Of a stretch of DNA of 64,000 nt, positions 11,802-21,389 are shown in pieces. Made by a program: the position numbers and the translations under genes. Each line of letters begins with the position of its first letter. Position 1 is the stretch's first letter. A model generated the notes under the pieces. The model did no database searches. It was not told the origin of the DNA and saw only the letters and a list, made by a program, of their open reading frames with translations. The stretch comes from Polyodon spathula (Eukaryota; Chordata; Actinopteri; Acipenseriformes; Polyodontidae): NCBI RefSeq assembly GCF_017654505.1, contig NC_054538.1, positions 23,960,283 to 24,024,282 of the forward strand, written 5' to 3'.

Positions 11802-11815
11802 TGGTGGCAGCGGTG
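11802..11815 (+). promoter_or_regulatory. Primer-binding site, tRNA-Leu type
   Basis: TGGTGGCAGCGGTG starts one or two bases after the 5' LTR. It is complementary to the 3' end, including CCA, of vertebrate tRNA-Leu of the AAG/TAG type as I know it (ending CACCGCTGCCACCA). The match stops after 14 bases, where an intact PBS would be 18. Confidence 0.7.
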
Positions 11816-12099
11816 CACTTTCACAAACCCTGAAGCAATCCACATAGACGTTCACGGAGGGAAAAAAAAAAGGAAAGACTACAGTTAACCGTGGGTATAT
11901 CAATACATTACCATCCTAGATATGGTGCAGAGTAAGAAGATGAAAAGCTGTTAATGCATTGTTAATAAGGTGGTAGACACACTCAAACCCCAGGAAAAAT
12001 AGACTTTGATGAAAAATAGATTTATCTCTAGCCTGGAAGAGATGGACAGAGGAGTTTAATTTATACATTGACCTGACAATGTGGTAATAGGAGGATGTT

Positions 12100-12700
12100 T
12101 TGAAAGTGAAACTACTGTACTACTTGATTGGAGAGAAAGGCAGGGAAGTGTGTGAAACACTAAACGTAGGAGCGCAAGTCGATCGTACGTTGGTACAAGT
12201 AATTGCTGCACTAGATAATTACTGTGACCCAAAGAAAAATGAGACCGTAGAGAGATACAATTTCTTTACATGCAACCAAGGCCTGGATGAAAGTTTTGAC
12301 AAATATGTCACAGAATTAAGGACACTGGCAGCCACCTGTAATTTTGAAAATACTACAGTCTCCCTCATAAGAGACAGGATTGTGTGTGGAACTCGAGGCT
12401 CACACTTAAGAGGACACCTATGAAGGGAAGTTGACCTAAATCTAGACAAGTGTCTGCAAATTGGAAGAGCTGCAGAATTATTAAAAGACAGAACAAAAAC
12501 AATTGAAGAACATAGGTCTACACAGATACATGCAGTAACACAAAAAGAAACACTGAGACAAAAAAGACCAATACCAAATGACGCTAATTTAATACAATGC
12601 AACTACTGTGGAAGGAGACATGAGCGAACAAAAAAGAAAAATGGCCAGCATATGGCCAGAAATGCAAGGGTTGTGGCAAATTGAACCACTTATTACCAAA
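12100..12700 (+). pseudogene. gag: Gypsy-2 gag polyprotein remnant
   Basis: A 107-residue open frame (12100-12423) fits the Retrotrans_gag domain: helices with L-x-x-V-I-A-A-L-D-N-Y-C-D-P and a later R-D-R-I-V-C-G motif typical of the domain end. It stops at TGA at 12421, where the family would carry arginine, as CpG decay of CGA would give. The same frame continues as R-E-V-D-L-x-L-D-K-C-L-Q-I to a CX2C knuckle (C-N-Y-C-G near 12600) and, in a shifted frame, a second one (C-K-G-C-G-K-L-N-H near 12667-12695). The product would be the structural Gag and nucleocapsid of the retrotransposon. It is non-functional here. Confidence 0.8.
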
Positions 12701-12784
12701 TGTGTAAAAAATTATTTTCAGGGGTCAGGATGTAGTTATACCAACTTCTCTCAGAACAGACAGTGCAAAGAGTACACTCCTCAC

Positions 12785-13490
12785 ACATTGGAGTAGAAGG
12801 ATGCTTGAGAAACTCACGGGAGAGTATCTTTTGGCCAGGAATGAATGCACAGTTGAAAATATACATGGAGTAATGTAGTGCTTGGGTAGTAACAAAAGGA
12901 AACCTTACAATCACATGAAGCTCCAAGTAGACCCTGGGAAACAGTGGGAACATATTTATTTACTCTCAATGAGAAGGCCTATATGGTTACCATTGACTAC
13001 TACTACAACTTTTGGGAGGTGGACTCTTTGGAGAACACGAAGTCCAGGACAATCGTAAAGAAGCTAAAAGCGCACTGGGAGATATGGGATTCCAGAAACT
13101 GTTCTGTGACACAATACACATCAGAAGAGTTCAAAGAGTTCAGCAGAAATTGGGGCTTTAAACACAAAACATCATCTCCTGGCTACCCTCAGGCCTCTTA
13201 CAGATCTGATTCATATATGGCCATGCTGGATCACAGAAATACCCCCTCTCAGGTTTTAGACAGTAGTCCAGCACAAAGACTGATGGGCAGAAGAACTAAA
13301 ACCCTGTTTCTAATGGTGAGGTGAGAGTGCAGCCACAGAGTGGACAGAGTAAATGGTGGCAGAAAGCCATGGTGATCAAGCCAGTAGACATGAGTTCTTA
13401 TGAGATATTAATAGAACAAGGACAGATCTTAAGAAGAAACAGAAGACACCTCAAGATGCCTAAAAAAACAGGGTAAACACTTCCCAACTC
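12785..13490 (+). pseudogene. pol: Gypsy-2 integrase remnant
   Basis: W-P-G-M-N-A-Q-L near 12834-12857 is the end of the integrase zinc-binding (H2C2) region. The core (rve, RNase H fold) follows with T-I-D-Y-Y and F-W-E-V-D, holding the first catalytic aspartate near 12990. Then come Q-Y-T-S-E-E-F and S-P-G-Y-P-Q-A. The second aspartate (family D-N-G-P-Q) is lost in a small out-of-frame deletion before Q-Y-T-S. The third acidic residue is lost where P-Q-A runs into unrelated residues. D-H-R-N-T-P and S-P-A-Q-R-L-M-G-R-R-T-K-T are the usual C-terminal core motifs. With two of three catalytic residues missing, this copy cannot integrate DNA. Confidence 0.85.
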
Positions 13491-13845
13491 CAGACAAGCC
13501 CCAGGAACTGCTGGAGACAAACACTGAGGATGGAGAGAACAAAAAAATACATACTGGGGCACAGGGTACGGAGGCCTCGCTGATGGCATCAGGGGACCAG
13601 AGAGTTCAGAGGGCCAGGACCAGGCAGCTCACCATGAGTTTCCAGTGGTTGAAGAATCTGCCCATAGCAGACACAGAAAACCCCTCCGCAGGCCCACACA
13701 CCTAAAAGACTTTGTTTGAATGCATAGTCAAGTTCATATTAATGTGTTTTTGTTTTCTGTACTAGAGTACCGAGGTTACAGATGCAGAGTTAGTTATTAG
13801 TGGTTAGTTAAAAAAAAAAATGTTAAGAGAAAAGAAGCAGTAATA

Positions 13846-14029
13846 TGTGCGGAAATTATTGCTTGTGCTAGTGTTCTCCTGTGAAGAGGGGACACAGAGT
13901 GCAGGAGCACATGAACAGTGAGAGAGCAGTCTGGGATAAGACGCTTGTAGAAAATAAAGAGTACTTGTACAATTTGAAGTTGAGAGTTTGTGAAGTTATT
14001 ATGCAAGGGAACATAGCAAGCTTCAAACA
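13846..14029 (+). repeat. Gypsy-2 3' LTR
   Basis: Begins TGTGCGGAAA and ends CTTCAAACA, directly after a purine-rich tract. It differs from the 5' LTR by a short extra block (about 12 bases) and scattered substitutions, so the element is not recent. I could not identify a flanking duplication with confidence. Confidence 0.85.
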
Positions 14030-15660
14030 CACTACAACAACAAAGTTAACTGATGCATTATTCTAAGTGTAACACACTAGTCTACACTAAACAATTGTAC
14101 CATTTACTAGCCATATACACATTAATATATTCATAACCAGGGCTTATGTCACATAACTAACATCTATTGAAAACTAAATAAGCAAAAAATGGAATGTTCC
14201 CAGAATCATCTATTTTAGAATCTTCATACTCAGTGTGAAGAAGTTTGTAATTCTGGGGATATTCTTTTGGCATTCATTCCATCAACATCTTCTATATAAA
14301 AAAAAAATGATTATATTTCTTTTGGATCAGTAAATGTTCTTTCTGGGTCTTGCAAAACGATTTAGAAATCTCTTTGGTAAAGTATTGTCCTTTTGATGCC
14401 ATGGTCTATGGTAATCTTGAGTAAACACTGTAAACATAGATATTGAAATGTTGCACCGTGTCCAAAAACTCAGCTCTATTGGTTAGGGGCTTTAGTGAAA
14501 TACATTTTGATTGGTTTTCATGCACACAGATATTTCACTACTGTATATGTTTTGTTTGTTTCTAAACATATTTCTTGATTTAGTATGCTGTCACGTAATT
14601 ATTTGTACTTTGTAATCGGTCGGCAGAAAAAAAAAAATGTAGCTCATAAATAAAATAAAAATATTGATCTTTAACTACAGACCTGACTAACTGCTGTTTG
14701 ATTAATTTGTTTGAAGTCTGAAAAAAGTTTTTATGTTAATTTGAAAAAAATATATATATCATGGTTGTCACAGCGTTGTGTGCAATTACGTCATCGGTTG
14801 AATTCGATCAAAATTAAAATGGGCCATCTAAAAAGGGTTAACAGTCTATTTATGATAATTACGATGATGATGTAGTTGCAGAAGATGGTGAATCTGTGGA
14901 AGATTGTGAATTACACGGGCGCCTGCAAATTCTACGGCATATTCTGTGGAAGCCTGAGAATTCTGTGGAAGCCTGAGAATGCTTTGATTTTTGAGGAATT
15001 CCATCAGCCACAGATTTGGACTGCCTTTACCAATATGTGTGGCAATAAATGTAAATGTACCAGAAAATGATGTTATTACAGGGCCCATGACTGTGGCTAT
15101 GTTTATATTTATTCTCAACTCACCTGTTCTACTTTGTACATAAATGTTGCCCCCAGTTAAAAAAAAAACAAAAAACAAAAAACACATTGCTGAATATTCT
15201 TGGTCACATTGAAAACAGTGATCTTAATATGCTTCAGAAAGGGCTTAGTGGTTCGTTGTTAGTTGAAAGGCACATATAAACAATGAGAAGAGTAGCATAT
15301 TATTATAGCAAGAAAAAGTGAAAATAATTTACTTAAGTAAGCATAAAGGATTCTAAACTGTTTAATTGGGTCATCACTTTGTTTATTTGGGATACAGTAT
15401 TTTGAAATGATGAATGGAGATAGCTTTTCAGATCTGGAGTTTCCTATGATTTCTCAGGCTGCTGTGGGAAAGAAATGTGCTGTGTCGATATGATGTGATT
15501 TAATTTTTTAAAATGTAATTTAGAAATAAACGGCGATTTCATTGCAACGTTAAGAGCCTTCTCTGCTGAACATAATGTGTGTATTAATAAACATATTTTC
15601 TTTATCCTGTTCAGAATTGTACATACAGAGTTGTTGGCTCTCTCTCTTTGTGCTGATTTT
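14030..15660. other. AT-rich intergenic DNA, no gene seen
   Basis: A short GAATTCTGTGGAAGCCTGA direct duplication occurs near 14938-14980. Otherwise there are only A tracts and chance open frames. The last 100 bases lead into the Tx1 LINE. Confidence 0.5.
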
Positions 15661-15689
15661 AGGTCGGCTCAGCCACAGCTATGGCATCT

Positions 15690-16390
15690 CAATCGAGCGG
15701 AGCAGGTCTGACTCGCTGGCACAGCTGTCGGTGGAGGATTGCCTGCTCGCTGTCAGTGAGGTGGTGGCAGAGAAAAAATTGTGTCAGCATCTAGAATGAA
15801 CAAAGGGTTAGTCATTTTTTTTTAGATTGACGCAAAATGTAGACAAACTGGTACAGGATGGGTTTGTGCTAAAAAGAACCCTGGTGCAGGTATAACCTTT
15901 AGCAATGCCTGTAACTAAAGTTATTTTTTCTAATGTGCCCCCCTTTCTGAAAAATTAGTTGTTGGTGAGAGCGCTGGGTAGATTTGGAAAATTAATGTCC
16001 GCAAGCAAGAGTATGCCTCTGAAACTCAAAGATGAAAAATTAAAACACGTGCTATCATTTAGAAGGCAGACTTACGTGTTGCTTAATAATATAAATACTG
16101 TATAGTGGCTGCGGCACTGTAGGAATGAAATCCTGTGTTGCGGGGGCTAATGATTTAGACCTGGGAAGGAGTGGCAGCAGTTCTGGGTCTCAACCTGGGG
16201 CGGTGGCACCTCTCTTTTCAGAGGGAGAGGAGCGCGGTGCTGGGTCTCAGCTCAGAGCTGATGCTACTCCATCTTTGCCTGACTCACCAGCAGAAGCAGC
16301 CGAGGTGGATCGGGAAAATGACAGTGAACAAGAAGAAATGGACATGAATGAGGCAGAAGCAGGTGAGGCTTCGAACTCCTCGTTCTGAAA
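15690..16390 (+). pseudogene. Tx1 LINE ORF1 remnant
   Basis: The frame around 15700-15800 reads S-V-E-D-C-L-L-A-V-S-E-V-V. Later pieces in other frames read N-V-P-P-F near 15930-15960 and L-K-H-V-L-S-F-R-R-Q near 16030-16075. These are the hallmarks of Tx1-type ORF1, an RNA-binding protein with an RRM-like part followed by CCHC knuckles. Only a trace of the knuckles remains (near 16130). A further frame (16125-16388) is a serine/proline/acid-rich tail of the same ORF. Several stops and frameshifts, and a deletion just before the knuckles, disable it. Confidence 0.65.
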
Positions 16391-16699
16391 TTCCTGCCAG
16401 CCAGATAGCCAAGACAAAATTACAATCAGTAGTGGAGATGATTTTTTTTAGACTTGACAAAAGGTAGGAGAGGGGTGGATGTAAAAACGTTTTTTCCCAG
16501 ACCTTAAATTGTTTTTGTATTCTGATATAGTCGCGAGAAGAGCGACTTTAAAAGAAATACAGCCTGAAAAATTTAACATAAACTAAAAGAAAAAAAAAAT
16601 CCTATGTGTTAACATGGCTAAGCTCTGTAATCATTTAATATATCTTACTGGTTCTTTCTGTTTGACCGTTTTTAATTTATTAGCCGCCGTGAACGGAAT

Positions 16700-17423
16700 T
16701 AATTTGATCTCTTAATATTAACGGGTACAGACACGTTTTTTAGAGAGAACAGTTGTTTGAGTTTTTAGAACAGAAGAGGGCAGGCGTGTCATTTTTGCAG
16801 GAAACTCACAGGCAAAATTAAGGTGATTGGACAGCGGCATGGGGAGGGCAGTGTGTGTGTGTTTTAAACATCACAGAAATAATAAAAGGGCTAAGATAGG
16901 AGAAACAATATATAACTGTTAATGTTTATGCTCCTGATATAAAGAAGGACAAGACTGTATTTTTTAAAATATTTTACAGCAAACTCTTTTAACACTTGAA
17001 GATGAACACGTTTTAAGAGTGGGAGGTGATTTTAACTGCACAGTTGATTTTAACAAAGATAGAAATAGTGTAGAACCTCATCCCCCATCCACTATAGAGT
17101 TGGCTGCAATCATAAAGTCCAGTGATTTGGTGGACATCTGGAGGTGTCTATATCCCGCAACTCACCAGTAAACTTGGTCACACAGAATCTCCCAACACAT
17201 AATATGGGTGAGATTAAACAGGTTGTATACAACAAGACAGCATTTAAATATTCTTTCAATAGCAAAAATAATACCAAACAGCCTGCCTGACCATCACTGC
17301 ATCCTGATAACAGTTATAATAACCAAAGAAACTCATACAGCAGCATATTGGCATTTCAATACAAAACTACTGCAGGACCTTACCTTCACACAACAATTCA
17401 AAGATTTTTGGTCAATTTGGTGA
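16700..17423 (+). pseudogene. Tx1 LINE endonuclease (APE-type) remnant
   Basis: Recognisable pieces of the exonuclease-endonuclease-phosphatase domain appear in order across several frames: F-L-E-Q-K-R-A-G followed by F-L-Q-E-T-H (metal-binding Glu, near 16795-16815), V-N-V-Y-A-P (near 16920), G-G-D-F-N-C-T (Asp and Asn of the active site, near 17025-17045) and R-L-N-R-L-Y-T. The final S-D-H-H motif has become P-D-H-H near 17285-17300. The C-terminal linker Y-W-H-F-N-T-K-L-L-Q-D ... F-K-D-F-W leads toward RT. The domain would nick target DNA to prime reverse transcription. Stops and shifts inactivate it. Confidence 0.8.
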
Positions 17424-17639
17424 CAGCATAAAAGGCAGTTTAAAAATATGGGGTAGTGGTGGGATATTGGGAAGACACAAATAAGGTGCTTTTGACATCA
17501 GTACACCTTGGGTGCCACGAGTCCCTTAATGCAACTGTGACAGATCTAGAGAGAGAGATCCATCAGCTTGAAAATTAACAGCACAGTGGCACAGGAGAGC
17601 TTGCAGGAGCAGAGGCAAGCCCTGGGCAGCCTGCTGGAG

Positions 17640-18400
17640 GAGAAGGTGCGGGGGTCACAAGTGATACTGTTTTATTGAGCTCAGAGACATGGATGTCCAC
17701 ACAAGCTTTTTCTTTGGACTTGGAAAAAAAGAGAGTGAGCAGCAAGTGGCTGATCTGTGTTCGACTGACTGGTGGCAGGGAGCTACTTGGCCAAGAAGAG
17801 ATCAGCGAGGCAGCGGTGCAGTTTTACACAGAGCTGCTTTCCAGAGAGCTCTGTGATCAGACTGACACAAATATGATGTGGCTGCCCAGCTTGTGTCAGG
17901 AGGAGCAAGGGAGTCAGGAAACACAGCTGTCTTTACAGGAACTGACCATCGCCATCATGCAGATGGTCAGTGGAAAAGCCCCAGGGAGTGATGGACTGCC
18001 AACTGAATTCTATCAGCACTTCTGGAAAGAGCTGGGGCCAGACCTGCTGCTGGTGCTGCAGGAGAGCCTGAAAGCTGGAGAGCTGCCGCATGGCTGTCAT
18101 CACTCTGCTCCTGAAGAAGGAAGACCTGCGCCAACTTAAGAACTGAAGACCAGCCTCATTATTATGTGTCGATTTAAAAATAATTTTAAAAAGTTTGTCT
18201 GGTATGCCGTACTCCCTCTCCGTTGAGCCTCTGCTGAGTATGCTAAGGAGCAGGCTGTCAGGCTGGTTAGTGCCCTGCTCCGCCCCTTCCGTGGCAGTGA
18301 AGGTTTCAGCCTATGCTGATGATGTGAATGTTTTTATAAACAGTAACAAAGATGTCCAGGTTTTACAGCAGTGCCTTGAGACCTTTCAAAAAGCGTAATC
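17640..18400 (+). pseudogene. Tx1 LINE reverse transcriptase with central deletion
   Basis: An open frame (17675-18139) covers the pre-RT region and RT0/RT1, including S-G-K-A-P-G-S-D-G-L-P-T-E-F-Y, the LINE motif around RT block 1-2. After L-K-N (the W that should follow is a stop) the next bases join directly to L-S-G-M-P-Y-S-L-S-V-E-P-L-L at about 18190. The family sequence between these points, including the first catalytic Asp of block A, is missing. A-Y-A-D-D at 18309-18323, the block C catalytic pair, is intact. The deletion makes RT activity impossible. Confidence 0.85.
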
Positions 18401-20215
18401 AGCAAAAGTTAATTGTACCAAGAGTGACACTTTCCTGTCTGGCAACTGGCAAGACAATGGCCCTCCTGTGCTGCCTCATGTTCTGAAATGAAACAGAGCA
18501 AGGCTAAAAGTGTTAGAAATGTTCTTAGGGGAGATAACTTTATACAACAGAACTGGGAGGGCATGGTGGAAAAAGTGAGAAGGAGGCTTCAGAGTTGGCA
18601 AGGGTTGCTGATTAGCCTGTCCTACAGCGGAAGGGTCTAAGTAATTCATAACCTGGCAGCTTCTATGCTGTGGCACAGACCAATGTGGCTGGACCTTCCC
18701 AATGAATAGTAGAGGTGGTGCAGAAGCTGTTTCTGGAGGGAGTTTTTTTTGGGGAGGGAGACATTGGCTGAAATCAGCGGTGCTGTATCCCCTGAGATGA
18801 AGGAGGGCAAGGGCTGGTCAGCATTGCTAGCAGGGCAGCAGCTTTCAGGATGATGGCGGTGCAGTGGCTCTTGAATGCTGGGGAGGAGGCTCGCTGGAGG
18901 AAGCTGGCCTGCTTCTTTCTTAACAAGGTTGGCGGGTTCGGGATAGGAAGACATATTTTTTATTGACGACAGTAACCTGAACATTTCTAACCTGCCCCTA
19001 TTTTATGCTAATATTTTTAAAATTTGGAACTCTGTAAGGGTGAAGAGAGGAGGAGACTCTGACAGGCCAGGGTCTGTTGGAAGAGCCTCTCTGGCACATT
19101 GTCTTCAGTCACAGGAACTGTTGGTGAAAGCAGGTGTGACCAGATTGTCCCACTTTATGTCTCCTGGGCTTTCTCGCTGGCTCAGTGCTGCCGAACTGGG
19201 TGGCAGGCTGGACTGGCACGGACTGTGAGAAGGTTGACAGGATATTGGCTGAGCTGTCTCTCTCCAGGGCTCAGAGAGGTCTGAGGGAGTAGATAGCTCG
19301 AGGACAAGAGCAGAGTCAGATAAAAGACTTCCAGGTGTTGCTGGTGTCCCCCTGTGCAGATGAGGAAGAGCAGGAGGATGGAAAGCTGTAAAAATATGCA
19401 ATGTTAAAATGTTTATCATGAGCTCAAGAGCAAAAGTCTGTATATTTTTAATATAAAGATAGCTTGTTTTAAAATATTAGGGGTGTCTGACTCCAAATAG
19501 AGGGACCATCTGTCTGAGGGAGAGGAGGGAGCCTCAGTGTGGAGAATCTTAAATAAACCTCAGGCCGCTGTTTCACCTCCTGACAGAGCTGCTGCAGTTG
19601 CTGTGGATCTCTTTTACAAGACAAAGTTTTATTTTTGGAACCTCCTATAGTTTTAAACAAAGGAGAACATGTGTTTTAATTAATTTTATTATAGGCCAAG
19701 CAAAATTGTCAATTTTAAAGTCTCAGAAGAACAAGCTGTCTGGGGCAGGGCTAGCAGATGTGGTTGTGCTGTTCAGAGTGCTGGTGGTCAGCAGGTTAAA
19801 GGTGGATTTCGCCTATTTTAATGTAGTTAATGATCTGCAGGGCTTTCAGTTGAGGTGGTGTGCGGGAGACGCTCCGTTTTGAGGAGGGAGAGCTCAATGT
19901 GCTGTTTTAGGAAATTTGCTTTTAGATATTAGAATTTTAATGACTTGGGTCTTTTTTATGGTTAAAATCTGTTTTTAGCAAGGGTACCGTGTTTGTGTAT
20001 TATTATTTTTTTTTACTAATGGATTTTTATGCTGATTTTTGGCTGAATCTTTGTTTCGTGTTTTTGTGGTTTTACCTTGTTGTTTTTCTAATGGATTTTA
20101 ACGTGAATAATTGTATTTTTGCTTTTGTTTTTTTAAATCTGTTAAGTTTTTTTTTTTTTACCTTATTGTTGAATTTGTAATGGATTTTAAAGTGAAATTA
20201 AAGGACCTTAAAAGT
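18401..20215 (+). pseudogene. Tx1 LINE ORF2 C-terminal region and 3' UTR, fragmented
   Basis: Successive frames carry short pieces consistent with the ORF2 thumb and C-terminal segment, such as W-W-K-K and L-A-E-L-S-L-S-R near 19240, separated by stops every 30-60 codons. From about 19880 the sequence turns T-rich, as in a 3' UTR. A final AT-rich tail ends near 20215. Confidence 0.6.
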
Positions 20216-20945
20216 CCAAGTCTCTCTCTCTTTCTCCTTTCTACTCGCTCTACAGCAGTGGTTTCCAACCTGTGGTCCGTGAATAAACTCCAGGTAATCT
20301 GCAAACAACTCCCAAAATTTGGTTACGCAGTTCTTGCAAAAACCCATTTCTACAGAATCACATGTTGTGATACTACAATATGTGTTACTAAGCAACACAA
20401 CAAACAGCTTTAACCACATTATATATCATTATAAGATATGTATGGAGACTGCATTTTCCCCTTTATCTGTTTTCTTTTATTGCGGGTATGTTTATACATT
20501 AATATATATTACATTTCCCTTTGATACAATAACAAGCATTGCCTTCAAAGTCACCATTAACTGAAACAGCTTTCTAATGTGGAACAAATACTAACTAAAT
20601 AACTTGCACATTATGAAAGCACATAGACTTCTTTTTTAAACAAAATCTACATCTAGCATTCACGTAAATGCACCTCTTTATAATCTGTGCTGATTCTATT
20701 GCTTGTTTTGTTTTCACTGTACAAGGGAAAATAAATAATCTGGCTGTCCCGGCATTTTCATTCTGCATAAAAGTAGCACACTTCATTGAATATTCATAAC
20801 TTGGTTGGAATGAAATAAAAATAATAACAAATATGGAATATCACTATTTACATATTTGGAGAGGTTAGCTGCGGATAGTAACAGGTTAATGCAGAATTCT
20901 ATTGACTGCCCCAATAATCCTGTTTAATTTACACATCACAGTCTA
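20216..20945. other. Intergenic DNA with an isolated hAT-like end
   Basis: CAGTGGTTTCCAACCTGTGG at 20256-20275 looks like a hAT terminal inverted repeat, but I could not find a matching partner with an 8-bp duplication. The rest is AT-rich and has no gene I can support. Confidence 0.4.
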
Positions 20946-20949
20946 CCAG

Positions 20950-21206
20950 AAGTGGTATGAAATAAGCTGTGTTAGAAATGGATGAAAAGGGCTTGTAACC
21001 AGGAGGGCCCTGGTTCAAATCCCAGCTCAGCCACTGACTCATTGCGTGACCCTGCGCAAGTCATTTAACCTTGTGCTCTGTCTTTTGGGTGAGATGTTGT
21101 AAGTGACTCTGAAGCTGAAGAACAATTCACACAACCTAGTCTCTGTAAGTCGCCTTGGATAAATTCCTCTGATAAATAAACTAATAATAATAATAATAAT
21201 AATAAT
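20950..21206 (+). mobile_element. tRNA-derived SINE
   Basis: A pol III B-box-like GGTTCAAATCC lies at 21012-21022 within a degraded tRNA-like head, where a cell tRNA would have its T arm. It is followed by a body with a G-T-G-A-C-C-C-T-G-C-G-C-A-A-G-T-C motif and a tail ending in GTCGCCTTGGATAAA, a 3' end shared by many fish SINEs and their partner LINEs. An (AAT)n tail (21182-21206) closes it. The A box is degraded. The 5' limit is approximate. Confidence 0.75.
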
Positions 21207-21328
21207 GAATGGACACACATATATAAAGGTAGAGAAAAATCCTTTGCTGTTGGAAGTGTTTGTGGGTGAATTTTTGACCTGTAACTTTGAAAACTGTGTA
21301 GTGAAGGGGAATGCTCAGCCTACTAGCG

Positions 21329-21361
<33 letters not shown>

Positions 21362-21384
21362 TATTATTATTATTATTATTATTA
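21329..21384. repeat. (ATT)n microsatellite
   Basis: ATT run with one interrupting T near the middle. Confidence 0.95.
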
Positions 21385-21389
21385 AATCT

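Larger units (their letters stand above)
11621..14029 (+). mobile_element. Ty3/Gypsy retrotransposon Gypsy-2, internally deleted
   Basis: Two ~180-base direct repeats flank about 2 kb of internal sequence. In order it has a PBS at 11802-11815, a gag pseudogene, zinc-knuckle remnants, the zinc-binding end and core of an integrase, a pol tail and a purine tract (AAGAGAAAAGAAG near 13825-13837) just before the 3' LTR. Protease, RT and RNase H are missing: the frame passes from gag knuckles (about 12700) to the integrase H2C2 region (about 12800). A complete Gypsy of this type would be several kilobases longer. Confidence 0.85.
15665..20215 (+). mobile_element. Tx1-type LINE, nearly full span but decayed
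   Basis: In order: ORF1 remnant (15690-16390), endonuclease remnant (16700-17420), RT remnant (17640-18400), a C-terminal domain in broken frames (18400-19900) and a T-rich 3' UTR ending in an A-rich repeat (AAATTAAAGGACCTTAAAAG near 20196-20215). Gene order and motifs fit the L1/Tx1 clade found in fish and amphibians. The copy has many stops and at least two large internal deletions, one in ORF1 and one in RT, so it is long dead. GC content rises clearly within the retained coding blocks relative to the flanks. Confidence 0.85.

Noticed and set aside
21012..21022. B-box-like sequence as a possible functional tRNA gene
   Set aside because: No cloverleaf or intact A box can be formed; it is part of a SINE head.
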